The position numbers were made by a program, and so were the translations under genes. The notes under the pieces are model-generated. The model searched no databases. It worked only from the letters and a program-made list of their open reading frames with translations, and was not told the origin of the DNA. 64,000 bases of DNA from a candidate division FCPU426 bacterium (lineage in GTDB: Bacteria; Oederibacteriota; Muellerivitia; Muellerivitales; DAHXKG01), in NCBI GenBank assembly GCA_027366525.1, contig DAHXKG010000001.1, positions 124,001 through 188,000 of the forward strand, given 5' to 3'. Below, one piece after another: positions 45,392 to 54,606 of the stretch (the first letter of the stretch is position 1; the number at the start of each line of letters is the position of its first letter).

Positions 45392-47008
45392 TTAAATTAC
45401 TCGTGTATACTCCGATAAATCCTTTTTCCAAACCACTACACCACAAAAACGTTCACCTTCAGGACAAACTGGTTTAGTCCGAGCATGAAATCGCAGACCA
45501 CAAGGCGGTAGCAGCCATTTTCCAATTTGAGGATGAACCGCACGAATCTGAGAGGCTTCATCTAAAGAGGCTTTCCAAATTTCTTCTTGCGCATTATAAC
45601 AAAGTCGCATGGCGTGTTTATGATGAAGATTCATTAAGTCCGCTGATTCGGTCATTCGAATCGCAACAGCATTAGGAAATAGATACGAAATAAATTCTTT
45701 TGAAACCTCCAGCCGTTGCAATTGACAAATATTATCCCAAATATGATCCATTATTTCATGAAATTGCTTGCTCAGCGTCGCATCTTGCTGAAAAAGTACT
45801 GGAAGAACATAGTCTGGCTCGTCAAAGGAAAACGCATTTAGAGAAGGACGTGAGGCTAAAATCATTCGGTGCCTTTGATTTTGAGAGTCCCCTGCATGTG
45901 ATATTTTTTTTTTAAAAACATAATGGACATGGGCCAGACATCGGGTTAGCTTACTATGCGTAGAAAGATTTAATGTTTCTCCCAAGTATCTATTCTTTTC
46001 TGGATTTAGCACTAATTCAATAGCTGCTCCATCAGAAATATACGCCTGTGGCCAACCTAAAATTTCCCGAACTGCTGATGCCAAAGTTGCTTCGGCATGA
46101 TGGGAATAGTCCATGAGCTTCGATGAATATCCTCCCAATTGCGCATCAAATTCCTCACGGAATTGTTGATTTATTGATTTCGTTTCTGCAGTTACGGTTC
46201 CACCCTGAAATTTCGTCATTTCGTTTTCGTTTAATGGTTCTTCTAAAATAGCCTGGTATTCTGGAAATTTTTCCAACAAGAATTGAATCATTTTTCCAAC
46301 AACGATTTTTTGTTCAAAAGGAACATCCTCTAATTGGCAAACCCTCCAATATCTTAATAATGTAATTCCCGATATTGTGTGATATAGGTAAGCAAACGTC
46401 GCAACGGGTAAAACATACCGTGCAACTTCCTGGCATTTTTTTCGGATAGCTGATTGAGCTTTTTTATTTTGAATCTGCTTGAATCTTTTTTGATACTCAT
46501 TTGCCACTAACGGATATAACAATTGTGTAAGGGATTCATACTGCTGTGTTTGAAACTGAATAGTTTTTTGATAGAGTTCTAGGGCCTTCCCAGTAAGAGG
46601 CGGAATAGCCATCTGAGCGGGATCAACATGAACATATCTTTGAGAAACCTGTTCTGAATTATAAAAAGGATGGCTATGTAAAAAGCTCCAAATAAATTGT
46701 CTTGAAACATTAGCAATGGCAAATTGAAATTGAGCATGTTGAAACGTAGTATGATGCCCTGCTTTGTAAATAGAACGAGCCAAATCATCTCTTTTTTGTT
46801 GAACGGCTTCCCTTTCTTCATTCGGGGCCAATTCGCCCGATACTTGCTCAGCTGAAATAATCCCATGACTTGAATAACATGTCCGAGCAGTTGCTACCGC
46901 ATTATCAAAAGGTTTATCAAAAAAATTAACTAAAGCTACTTCTGGCTCAGGGGAAAGGAATTTATTATCTTGCAACTTTATAATTGCTTCACGAAAACTT
47001 TCATTCAT
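45392..47008 (-). CDS. thyX: Double-length FAD-dependent thymidylate synthase (ThyX-like)
   Basis: A 538-residue protein, about twice the length of a canonical ThyX. The N-terminal half has HHTTFQHAQFQFAI and HPFYNSEQVSQRYV, resembling the ThyX signature but without its RHR. The C-terminal half holds NQRHRM, LHHKHAMRLCYNAQEEIWKAS and a Cys-rich end (PPCGLRF, KPVCPEGERFCG). This looks like a duplicated and diverged ThyX in which parts of the flavin/dUMP site are divided between halves. It is followed by mqnD 21 bases after its stop. Confidence 0.8.
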   Translation of the reverse strand: MNESFREAIIKLQDNKFLSPEPEVALVNFFDKPFDNAVATARTCYSSHGIISAEQVSGELAPNEEREAVQQKRDDLARSIYKAGHHTTFQHAQFQFAIANVSRQFIWSFLHSHPFYNSEQVSQRYVHVDPAQMAIPPLTGKALELYQKTIQFQTQQYESLTQLLYPLVANEYQKRFKQIQNKKAQSAIRKKCQEVARYVLPVATFAYLYHTISGITLLRYWRVCQLEDVPFEQKIVVGKMIQFLLEKFPEYQAILEEPLNENEMTKFQGGTVTAETKSINQQFREEFDAQLGGYSSKLMDYSHHAEATLASAVREILGWPQAYISDGAAIELVLNPEKNRYLGETLNLSTHSKLTRCLAHVHYVFKKKISHAGDSQNQRHRMILASRPSLNAFSFDEPDYVLPVLFQQDATLSKQFHEIMDHIWDNICQLQRLEVSKEFISYLFPNAVAIRMTESADLMNLHHKHAMRLCYNAQEEIWKASLDEASQIRAVHPQIGKWLLPPCGLRFHARTKPVCPEGERFCGVVVWKKDLSEYTRVI

Positions 47009-47456
47009 AATTTAGAACCCTTAGTAATAAACATTTTATGTGAAATTAGTATATTCGATTTTATTAAAAATGATTTAAACAAAATTCAAACCAAGTTAAA
47101 AATTAATTTTATTTTTTATTTTCGAGTGTTTTTCATAGTCTATAATCATATGCGATTGAATTATGTATTACGCTTTGGTGATCTACAATTCAAAGCACCA
47201 TATTTTAAATCTATTTTATCGCCATGAACGATTACCTAAAATCGCGCTCAATGAATCAACCAAAGACCATGAAATAAAATTGGTGAATTGACCTCTTGAA
47301 ATTTAAAAACCCAGAAACTTGACTATCAGAGACATGTCCAAAACTAGCGATATCATTATATTTGAGTTTGAATTTTCGCATAATTCTCTTAAATTAATTT
47401 AAGAGACCTTAAGTTCCCATCTACAATATTTCAATTCAAAATTATATTTCAAAAAA
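47009..47456. other. AT-rich intergenic region upstream of thyX and downstream of murA
   Basis: These 448 bases contain no convincing gene. An open frame on the plus strand reaches from within thyX to about 47227, but its sequence looks like translated AT-rich non-coding DNA. A half-site TGTGAAATTA near 47040 resembles half of the nuo operators. The one clear structure is the palindrome listed separately. Confidence 0.5.
47385..47406. repeat. Perfect 22-base palindrome downstream of murA
   Basis: The 11-base arm TCTCTTAAATT is followed directly by its exact complement. It lies 51 bases beyond the murA stop. There is no loop and no T run after it on the minus strand, so an operator or protein-binding site is as likely as a weak terminator. 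Confidence 0.5.
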
Positions 47457-48791
47457 TCACTCTAGAATATCAGCACCCAGATGAACTAATTTTTCAATAA
47501 AATTTCCATACCCTCGATAAATCAATTGAATATTTTGAATGGTTGAAATACCCTCCGCCGCTAATGCTGCAATGACATAGGAAAACCCGCCCCTTAAATC
47601 AGGGATGTGAATGGCAGCACTTTTCAATTGCGTAGGTCCGACAATAACTGCACTATGTAAATAATTACGCTGCCCAAATCGACAAAAATGGCTACCCAAA
47701 CATTCTTGATATAGTTGAATTTTGGCGCCCATATGATTTAACGTTGATACATATCCTAAACGATTTTCGTACACCGTTTCATGAACTACTGAAACACCGT
47801 CGGCTTGAGTTAGGGCAACTACAAATGCCTGTTGCCAATCAGTCATAAATCCAGGATGCACCCCTGTTTCCAATGCTAAAGATTTGAGGTCTTTACTTTT
47901 CCTCCAAAAAAAAATGCCATCATCTTTTACATCAAACTCTCCGCCTATTTGCCTAAATTTATTTAAAAATGTCATCATATCTAACTGGGTTGCATGTTTT
48001 ACAAAGATCTTCCCATTTGTAACAATGGCCGCACAGGCCCACGAAGCCACTTCTAATCTATCGGTCATCGCTGAGTGCTCAAAACCTTTCAATTCACTCA
48101 CGCCACGAATGTTAATAACTCGATCTAAATCCACAGAAATATTGGCTCCCATTTTTTGTAAAACAGCAATAAGCTCAATAATTTCGGGTTCATTGGCTGC
48201 ATTTGAAAGTTCTGTGACTCCCTCAGCCAAAACCGAAGCCAGTAATACTTGTTCTGTCGCGCCTACGCTTGGGTAATCCAAATGAATTTTATTTCCATAT
48301 AGTTTTTTAGCTTTAAGGTGATAACCATACGGGGTTTCTGTAATTTTTGCTCCCAGTGACCTCAAAGCACTCAGGTGAAAATCAACTGGACGTGTTCCAA
48401 TTTGACAGCCGCCCAAACTGGGAACAATGGCTTCACCCAAACGAGCTAAAAGCGGCCCACATAATAAAATCGGAATTCGACTCTGCCCTGAAAAATCTTC
48501 TAACCGTTTAGCCGGCACTAGACTCATCTTAGGAGTTTCCATGACGATGGATGTGGAATCAATATTTTGAACCTTTCCACCGAGCGCTGAAATCAACTCT
48601 CGAATAATTTCAACATCTTTAATCGGCGCGACATTTTTTAAAATACATGGGGCTTTAGTCAATAACGAAGCTACCATAATTTTAGGCAAACTATTTTTAG
48701 CCCCTTGAACCACAACTTCCCCTTTTAAAGGGCGCCCACCACAAATTTTCAAAATGTCTGATCGATTTTTCTTTTCAAGAACTGAATTCAA
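47457..48791 (-). CDS. murA: UDP-N-acetylglucosamine 1-carboxyvinyltransferase
   Basis: A 444-residue enzyme of the EPSP-synthase fold, slightly longer than usual because of a 13-residue N-terminal extension. The catalytic Cys is C129 in SLGGCQIGTRPVDFH, so the fosfomycin-reactive residue is retained, and the AKNSLPK substrate site is intact. It makes the first committed precursor of peptidoglycan in the cytoplasm. Confidence 0.94.
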   Translation of the reverse strand: MNSVLEKKNRSDILKICGGRPLKGEVVVQGAKNSLPKIMVASLLTKAPCILKNVAPIKDVEIIRELISALGGKVQNIDSTSIVMETPKMSLVPAKRLEDFSGQSRIPILLCGPLLARLGEAIVPSLGGCQIGTRPVDFHLSALRSLGAKITETPYGYHLKAKKLYGNKIHLDYPSVGATEQVLLASVLAEGVTELSNAANEPEIIELIAVLQKMGANISVDLDRVINIRGVSELKGFEHSAMTDRLEVASWACAAIVTNGKIFVKHATQLDMMTFLNKFRQIGGEFDVKDDGIFFWRKSKDLKSLALETGVHPGFMTDWQQAFVVALTQADGVSVVHETVYENRLGYVSTLNHMGAKIQLYQECLGSHFCRFGQRNYLHSAVIVGPTQLKSAAIHIPDLRGGFSYVIAALAAEGISTIQNIQLIYRGYGNFIEKLVHLGADILE

Positions 48792-48830
48792 ACATGACTC
48801 CTTATCGTTGAGTAATATTTCCTGAACCCT

Positions 48831-49544
48831 TCAAGATCCATTTGAATTATTTGTAACTGGTGTAGGTGTTGGAGTGGGAGGCGTGGTTGCAATAATAAAT
48901 TTTTCTTGTGATTCATGAAAATTACATTTAAAGCAATTTGCTAAAACTTTATTTTTGGCTATCCCATATAAAATGGTATCAGAAATTTTATACGCACTTG
49001 TATTCCTGGGACTGGTTCCGTATAAATCTGTAATTTTAAAGATTGGCATATTAAATTTAAACCACCGCAGGAGCTGAATATCCGGATCTTGACAATGCCA
49101 ATGATTTTTTTCCATTTTCTTAATCAATGCTTGCTCTAATTGCGGAGTCAAATCAATCGTTTTTCTTTGACCAATTTGGACAAGATAGGTTTTCCAAAGG
49201 AATTTAAATATTTTCAACTTAAAGATCAGATATTTTTCATTAGGCGACCAAAAACATTGAATATCATGAAAATGTGGAATAAAGGTACCACGACGTGTCT
49301 GATGAATTAAAGGAGGAGTCCCAATTTGAATTTGAAATTTTTCATGCAACTGCCGATTGACTAAATATATTGGATATCGATAAAAAATATGCTTCCCAAA
49401 TCGACGTAATACATGCTGTTCAACTTCAACGTGGTAATTCAAATTTGGGGATATTGATAAATAAACCTCTTGGTTGGCATTGGCATGCATTGTAAACCCA
49501 AGACTTAGTACCATTAAAATAATTATTTTTACTTGTTTGTTCAT
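48831..49544 (-). CDS. Secreted protein of unknown function with a Pro-Thr tail
   Basis: A 237-residue protein with a signal peptide (residues 1-24, cut near HANA). The body is mixed alpha/beta, rich in aromatic and basic residues, with isolated cysteines. The TTPPTPTPTPV tail ends in Asn/Ser. No family is recognised. The tail could be a flexible linker at the cell surface. It lies 39 bases upstream of murA on the same strand and could share its transcript. Confidence 0.6.
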   Translation of the reverse strand: MNKQVKIIILMVLSLGFTMHANANQEVYLSISPNLNYHVEVEQHVLRRFGKHIFYRYPIYLVNRQLHEKFQIQIGTPPLIHQTRRGTFIPHFHDIQCFWSPNEKYLIFKLKIFKFLWKTYLVQIGQRKTIDLTPQLEQALIKKMEKNHWHCQDPDIQLLRWFKFNMPIFKITDLYGTSPRNTSAYKISDTILYGIAKNKVLANCFKCNFHESQEKFIIATTPPTPTPTPVTNNSNGS

Positions 49545-49781
49545 GAAACATCCTTTCGTCTAAAAAACACAACAAATTTGAATATTGACGCCCTTAATTT
49601 AATTTTTTTATAATCGCTTCATTTTACCAACATTTTGATAGGTTTCAATTTAAAGTTATATCGCCAAATAGAACGAGAAGTAATGTCCCATAAAGTAAGA
49701 ACTAAAACCATAGAACTTTATACATTTCACGGCACTATTTTATATATCCTTGCATTAAATAGGCCTCAGCAGTTTCACCCA

Positions 49782-50930
49782 TTACACTTTATTGTTTCGT
49801 AACTTTAAAACTGATTTAATTATCTCATCCTTAGCAAATTGGATCTCTTCGCCTGTAGTAAATCGCCCTAAACCTATTCGAATGGACGAAATAATTCGTT
49901 CCTGTGGAAGACCTAACGCCTCCAAAACATGTGATGGTCTTGAGCTTCCCGACGAACATGCGGATCCTAGCGATATCGCGATATTCCTTAAATTTTCAAG
50001 CAGGTGACCAGCTTCGATGCCTTTAAATGAAATGTTAAGATTATTCGGAAGACGATTATTTATTTCTCCATTAATAGAAATCTGGCCTAAATTCTGTATT
50101 AATGAGTTTTGCAAGTCATCCCGAAGCAATTTAATATGCTGAAACTCCGACTCCATTTTTTTAAAACACAAATCTGCTGCGGCTCCTAAACCAACAATCC
50201 CAGGAACATTCAGTGTCCCTGGTCGAAGCCCTTTCTCATGTTGTCCTCCATAAAACAATGGACCAATACGACTTACATCTTTAACATACAGTGCACCAAC
50301 ACCTTTAGGACCATAAATTTTATGAGCCGTTAAACTCATGAAATCAATATTCATTTTTTTTACATCCAATGGAATTTTTCCAAAAGCTTGGGCCGCATCG
50401 ACATGGAATAAAACTTGGTGGTCTTTCGCAATTTTACCAATGAATTCCAACGGATTAATGGTTCCGATTTCATTATTGGCAGCCAAAAATGTCATAAGCG
50501 CCGTTTGAGGAGTTATGGATTCTTCCAATTGCCTTAAATCAATCTTCCCATCAGCATTCACAGGTAAAATAGTGATTTCTGATTTATTTTCTCGCAATTT
50601 TTGAATAACTTGCAAAATGGAAGCATGTTCAACTGCACTAGTAATAAAATGATTTTTATTTTTGGGATTCGTTTGTGCGGATCCTTGAAGTGCTAAATTA
50701 TTAGATTCCGTTGCTCCACTGGTAAAAAAAATATCCCCAGGCTTGGCATTTATCATTGCTGCGATTTGTTCGCGTGCTGTTTCCACCGCAATTTCCGCAC
50801 TCCAGCCATACACATGACTTCGACTTGAAGCATTCCCGAATTTTTCGGAAAAATAAGGCAACATAGCTTGCAGTACTTCCGGATCCATCGGCGTTGTTGA
50901 ATGGTTATCTAAAAAAATCGGGAACTTCAT
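49782..50930 (-). CDS. nifS: Cysteine desulfurase, NifS/IscS family
   Basis: A 382-residue PLP enzyme. The PLP lysine is in LTAHKIYGPKGVGALYV and the catalytic Cys is C325 in GSACSSGSSRPSHVL, the group I (NifS/IscS) loop. It releases sulfur from cysteine for Fe-S cluster or thio-cofactor assembly. No iscU, iscR or nifU gene is adjacent. MoeB-rhodanese, encoded 9 kb away, is a possible sulfur recipient. Confidence 0.92.
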   Translation of the reverse strand: MKFPIFLDNHSTTPMDPEVLQAMLPYFSEKFGNASSRSHVYGWSAEIAVETAREQIAAMINAKPGDIFFTSGATESNNLALQGSAQTNPKNKNHFITSAVEHASILQVIQKLRENKSEITILPVNADGKIDLRQLEESITPQTALMTFLAANNEIGTINPLEFIGKIAKDHQVLFHVDAAQAFGKIPLDVKKMNIDFMSLTAHKIYGPKGVGALYVKDVSRIGPLFYGGQHEKGLRPGTLNVPGIVGLGAAADLCFKKMESEFQHIKLLRDDLQNSLIQNLGQISINGEINNRLPNNLNISFKGIEAGHLLENLRNIAISLGSACSSGSSRPSHVLEALGLPQERIISSIRIGLGRFTTGEEIQFAKDEIIKSVLKLRNNKV

Positions 50931-50976
50931 AATAATTCCTAAATTAATTTATGTTTCATCAACTCATGCTCAAAAA

Positions 50977-51534
50977 TCAGAACTGAACTCGAGGAACATG
51001 CTGCGCCTTCATCGAAGCTTGAAAATAGGAATGAACATGATTAAACCCCAAAAATTTAGCAAAAATATTTGATGGAAATTCCATGGTTAAAATATTGTAA
51101 TTTCGAACTGCATTATCATATCGCATGCGTTCCACTGCTATTCGATTTTCTGTTCCTTCTAGTTGGTTTTGTAACATTAAAAAATTTTGATTTGATTTTA
51201 AATCGGGGTAGTTCTCAACAACCATCATCAATCTTCCTAGAGCACTCTCAAGATTACCTGAGGCACTAATCTGGTCTTGAGGGGTTTGTGCTTGAGCCCA
51301 TTGACTTCTTAAGCGAGTCACCTCGACCAGCAAATTTTTTTCATGCTTGGCATACCCTTTAACTGTATTCACTAAATTTGGAATTAAATCATAGCGTCGT
51401 TGCATAACATTCTCAACTTGTGCCCAGCTGGATGAAACATTCTCTTTCGCCATAATCAAATTATTGTAAGCATTGATCCCAATCAACATAAGTAAAACCA
51501 CTATCCCCACTATAATCAGCGCTATTCTTTTCAT
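50977..51534 (-). CDS. lemA: LemA family protein
   Basis: A 185-residue protein with one N-terminal membrane segment (3-22) and a long helical bundle. NAYNNLIMAKENVSSSWAQVENVMQRRYDLIPNLVNTVKGYAKHE is the LemA signature region. LemA is often encoded with a TPM-domain protein; here that gene is 1.3 kb upstream with two genes between. Its function is not well defined. Confidence 0.92.
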   Translation of the reverse strand: MKRIALIIVGIVVLLMLIGINAYNNLIMAKENVSSSWAQVENVMQRRYDLIPNLVNTVKGYAKHEKNLLVEVTRLRSQWAQAQTPQDQISASGNLESALGRLMMVVENYPDLKSNQNFLMLQNQLEGTENRIAVERMRYDNAVRNYNILTMEFPSNIFAKFLGFNHVHSYFQASMKAQHVPRVQF

Positions 51535-51568
51535 ATTTTACTCCATAATTTATAGATTATAATTAAAC

Positions 51569-52108
51569 TTACTGCCCTTTATAGAGACCCATCAATTCAG
51601 CCTTTCCTAAAATATGACCTTGGAGTACCGCCTGTAAATGTTTCGCGCTAATTCCAGATTTCAATTTTAGAAATCCATTCAAAGCATACAATAAAAATTT
51701 ATATCGATGAACGCCGTTAGGAGGACAGAAGGGACCAAATCCAATATAACCAAAGCTATTTATGCCTTGTTCAAAGCCTAATGGCGATATTCGAGAAATA
51801 TTTTTAGGCAATGATCGAAGCGACCCGCTGATATTGTAAATAATCCAATGAAAAAAGATCCACCCCGGAGCATCTAGATCTTCACAAATTAGCGAAAAAC
51901 TTTTGGTTCCTTTAGGAACATATCGCCACTTCAATGGTGGCGATATACCTTTCCCTTGACAGGTATAGATTGTTGGAATCCAATGGTCATTTGGGAATGC
52001 AGGACTAGTAAGCTCAAAGCTTTGAATGTTTAGAGTTCTCGCATGGATTACAAAATTACCGGACCATCCTAATACAAGACTAATAATTCCCCAAAGCATC
52101 ATTTTCAT
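51569..52108 (-). CDS. Exported YbhB/YbcL-type PEBP-like protein
   Basis: A 179-residue protein with a signal peptide (about 1-23) and the PEBP fold of the YbhB/YbcL group: YTCQGKGISPPLKW, ICEDLDAPGWIFFHWIIYNI and GFGPFCPPNGVHRYKF. Bacterial members bind small anionic ligands; no substrate is known here. It is tightly spaced with its neighbours, 2 bases after the nucleotidyltransferase. Confidence 0.85.
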   Translation of the reverse strand: MKMMLWGIISLVLGWSGNFVIHARTLNIQSFELTSPAFPNDHWIPTIYTCQGKGISPPLKWRYVPKGTKSFSLICEDLDAPGWIFFHWIIYNISGSLRSLPKNISRISPLGFEQGINSFGYIGFGPFCPPNGVHRYKFLLYALNGFLKLKSGISAKHLQAVLQGHILGKAELMGLYKGQ

Positions 52109-52110
52109 AA

Positions 52111-52836
52111 TTAAAAATGTTCTTTCAAATGATTTTGATAGAGTTCAACTACGATTTGCTCCATAGCTTGAAAATATCGTTCTAAAATTTCAAATTCATT
52201 TAAAGGAATTTTGGTATTGTCCTGTTTGAACTGATGAATCATTTGAAAAATTTCAAAATCAAATTCAAAATGTTGTCGAAGTGCAACCAGACATTCAACT
52301 TTTGTCGCTGGTATGCTTTTCTGGAAAATTCTCAATGTCGCTTGAATTAAAACCAAAGCTGAGTTTGATGACGAAAACAATATTTTTTTCAGTTCTTGGG
52401 GATGGGTCCCTAAAATAAGAACTCGTGATCGGATTTGAATGATTTTCTGATTCCATTCATATATCAACTGCCGTTTTAGATCCTCTATTGACAATGAAAT
52501 ACTTTTCAAAACATCTGATCCATAAACTACCTGATACTGCTCTTGAAGATCAAAAAACTCTATTGGGAAAACTCGTGATAACATTCCCAACTGTTCCGTA
52601 GTAAAAATTAACGGTGAAAACCGGTATTTCAAAATCCATTTAGAAAGATCTTTTGAAATACGATGCAATTCATGGATTCGCATTGCATCGACAATTATCA
52701 ACACATTATAATCTGAAGTTTTTTGTTGGTGTGCACCGGATACAATAGACCCATAAAAAATAATTGAAACTAATTTTTCATTGAAAATTAGTTTTATTCG
52801 ATCAATAAACTGGTTAATTTTATTCGTTAATTCCAT
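52111..52836 (-). CDS. Nucleotidyltransferase-fold protein
   Basis: A 241-residue protein with the Pol-beta-like start FYGSIVSGAHQQKTSDYNVLIIV and a helical C-terminal domain. The usual catalytic pair is DxD; here the second Asp is Asn (SDYN), so metal binding may be altered. Length and shape recall KNTase-like enzymes that modify small molecules. No toxin-antitoxin partner is evident. Confidence 0.7.
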   Translation of the reverse strand: MELTNKINQFIDRIKLIFNEKLVSIIFYGSIVSGAHQQKTSDYNVLIIVDAMRIHELHRISKDLSKWILKYRFSPLIFTTEQLGMLSRVFPIEFFDLQEQYQVVYGSDVLKSISLSIEDLKRQLIYEWNQKIIQIRSRVLILGTHPQELKKILFSSSNSALVLIQATLRIFQKSIPATKVECLVALRQHFEFDFEIFQMIHQFKQDNTKIPLNEFEILERYFQAMEQIVVELYQNHLKEHF

Positions 52837-52851
52837 ATTTCCCCCTATTGT

Positions 52852-53670
52852 TTACCAAAAACCTCCGGCACCACCTCCGCCGGACATTCCTCCACCAAAT
52901 CCACCAAATCCACCGCCGCCGCCAAATCCACCGCCAAACCCTCCCAAACCACCACCCCAAAGCCCTAATCCTAAAATACCCCACCCCCCCAAGCCTATTC
53001 CCCCATTTGCGTTTCGCGGACCATGCAGGCGTCTTTGTTTACTAAGAGTCGTTGAAAAATGATTCAAAATACTGATGACCACAATAATAACCATCCATAA
53101 TAAAATAAATGTTTTGATGGCCGAATTTCCTTGATGAGGCATTGAGTTTTTAAATTTTGGATATCCTGCTTTGAAATTTTGAATAATCAGTTTTGAAATG
53201 CTTTGAACGCCTGATAAAATCCCAGCGCTCCATTGTCCCTTTTTAAAATATGGAACAATATTTTGGCGAATGATCATCCCTGTTTCACCATCTGTTAAAA
53301 TCCCTTCTAATCCATATCCAACTTCAATCCATACTTCTTTATTTTTCATAGCTACTAAAATTAAAACCCCATTATCCTTATGCTTCTGGCCTATTTTCCA
53401 ATGATTAAACAGTGCATTAGCCGCCCCTTCAATATCTCCTCCAGCAACTGATTGAACCGTAACTACTGCAACTTGTGCTCCTGTTTTTGTATTTAACAAT
53501 TCAAGCTTTCTGTTAATTTCGCGTTTTTCATTTAAAGAAAGGACCTGGGCAAAATCATTTACAAATCCAACAGGGCTAGGCCATGTTGATTTAGCTGAAA
53601 TCGGGAAAATCAATCCACCTAAGACACTCCATAATCCGAAAAAAACACCTACCATCCAAATACGACGCAA
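52852..53670 (-). CDS. TPM-domain membrane protein with Gly-rich tail (YgcG-like)
   Basis: About 272 residues: a signal/anchor segment, a periplasmic TPM domain (FVNDFAQVLSLNEKREINRKLELLNTKTGAQVAVVTV), a transmembrane helix and a Gly-rich tail ending GGGGAGGFW. The start is placed at a TTG (53670) because AGGAGG lies six bases upstream; the ATG at 53745 would lie inside the preceding gene. These proteins often accompany LemA; their role may concern membrane stress or photosystem-like repair. Confidence 0.85.
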   Translation of the reverse strand: MRRIWMVGVFFGLWSVLGGLIFPISAKSTWPSPVGFVNDFAQVLSLNEKREINRKLELLNTKTGAQVAVVTVQSVAGGDIEGAANALFNHWKIGQKHKDNGVLILVAMKNKEVWIEVGYGLEGILTDGETGMIIRQNIVPYFKKGQWSAGILSGVQSISKLIIQNFKAGYPKFKNSMPHQGNSAIKTFILLWMVIIVVISILNHFSTTLSKQRRLHGPRNANGGIGLGGWGILGLGLWGGGLGGFGGGFGGGGGFGGFGGGMSGGGGAGGFW

Positions 53671-53693
53671 TTTGAACCTCCTACACTTTGGAT

Positions 53694-54128
53694 TTAATCT
53701 GACCCCGGTTTTGGTAAAAATCGACTCACCGCTACACCTAAACACTCATTTGATACTACCTCAATCCCCATTTCACGCAACTGATCTTCAGCCGCTACAT
53801 GGCTGATTCCTGTTTGCAACCATACCAGGAAAGGCCTTTTTTCTACTGGCAGAGCCTGAATTTCATCTACTATTTTAGGAATCCACTCACTCTTTCTAAA
53901 AACGTTTAGAATATCTGGTCTTATGGGCAGCTCTTCTAATTTAGCGTAAGCTTTGCATCCAAGTGAAGACTGAATTTTTGGATTGACCGGATAAATGACA
54001 TACCCATATTGCTGCACATGCTTGGGAATTTGATATGCTGGAGTTTCAGGCCGTGATTCATCCTGCATCCCATAAACAGCAATCGTCTTAGCTTGTTCAA
54101 GCCATTTTTTAATTTTTTCATCCTGCAT
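53694..54128 (-). CDS. CoA-binding (Rossmann-fold) domain protein, YccU-like
   Basis: A 144-residue soluble protein with TIAVYGMQDESRPETPAYQIPKHVQQYGYVIYPVNP, RKSEWIPKIVDEI, VWLQTGIS and a final ECLGVAVSRF, typical of stand-alone CoA-binding domains. GAGG before the ATG at 54128 supports this start over one at 54146. A regulatory rather than catalytic role is usual. Confidence 0.82.
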   Translation of the reverse strand: MQDEKIKKWLEQAKTIAVYGMQDESRPETPAYQIPKHVQQYGYVIYPVNPKIQSSLGCKAYAKLEELPIRPDILNVFRKSEWIPKIVDEIQALPVEKRPFLVWLQTGISHVAAEDQLREMGIEVVSNECLGVAVSRFLPKPGSD

Positions 54129-54173
54129 TGAACCCTCGCAAATCATAAATACTTTTAGCCTTAACTATATTAA

Positions 54174-54587
54174 CTATAAATGAAATAACATCCAATATAC
54201 CAAAACACCCGTTATTGATACGTAAAGCCATATTGGGAAAGTAATACTGGCTATTTTTTTGTGTTTCAAAAAATTGCCCCGCAACGCTAACATTAAGGTC
54301 CAAATGGCCAAGAAAGGTGTAATCGTCGCCAAGATTGTATGGGACGTTAAAATCCAAATATAAACGGTATGAATCCATCCGCCCTTTTTAAAATAAATAA
54401 TACCTGACAATGCATGATAAGTAACATAGGATATCAAGAAGAGGATGGAAATGGAAAAAGCAACTATCATGCAATTTCGATGATAATTTTTATTTTTGTT
54501 TTTTATAAAAATAAAACCTAAAATTAAAAAAAAGCCTGATAATCCATTTAATGTAGCGTTGAGCGCTGGCATCCAATTTAAATTCAC
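54174..54587 (-). CDS. DUF420 membrane protein, probable oxidase-assembly factor
   Basis: A 137-residue protein with four hydrophobic segments and conserved His residues (YHRNCMI, TYHALSG, HTVYIWILTSHTILA). DUF420 proteins are commonly encoded with haem-copper oxidase genes and are thought to help assemble them. This one follows the SCO genes (20 bases after the last one), which fits that role. Confidence 0.8.
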   Translation of the reverse strand: MNLNWMPALNATLNGLSGFFLILGFIFIKNKNKNYHRNCMIVAFSISILFLISYVTYHALSGIIYFKKGGWIHTVYIWILTSHTILATITPFLAIWTLMLALRGNFLKHKKIASITFPIWLYVSITGVLVYWMLFHL

Positions 54588-54606
54588 AATTTTTCCTTTA
54601 ATTATC

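Noticed and set aside
46970-47227. Plus-strand open frame overlapping the thyX start
   Set aside because: Its residues are what AT-rich non-coding DNA yields, it overlaps a strong gene, and no ribosome site precedes it.
52781-53062. Pro-rich plus-strand protein
   Set aside because: It is the antisense of the Gly-rich tail of the TPM-domain protein; the Pro-rich reading is a by-product of GGN codons.
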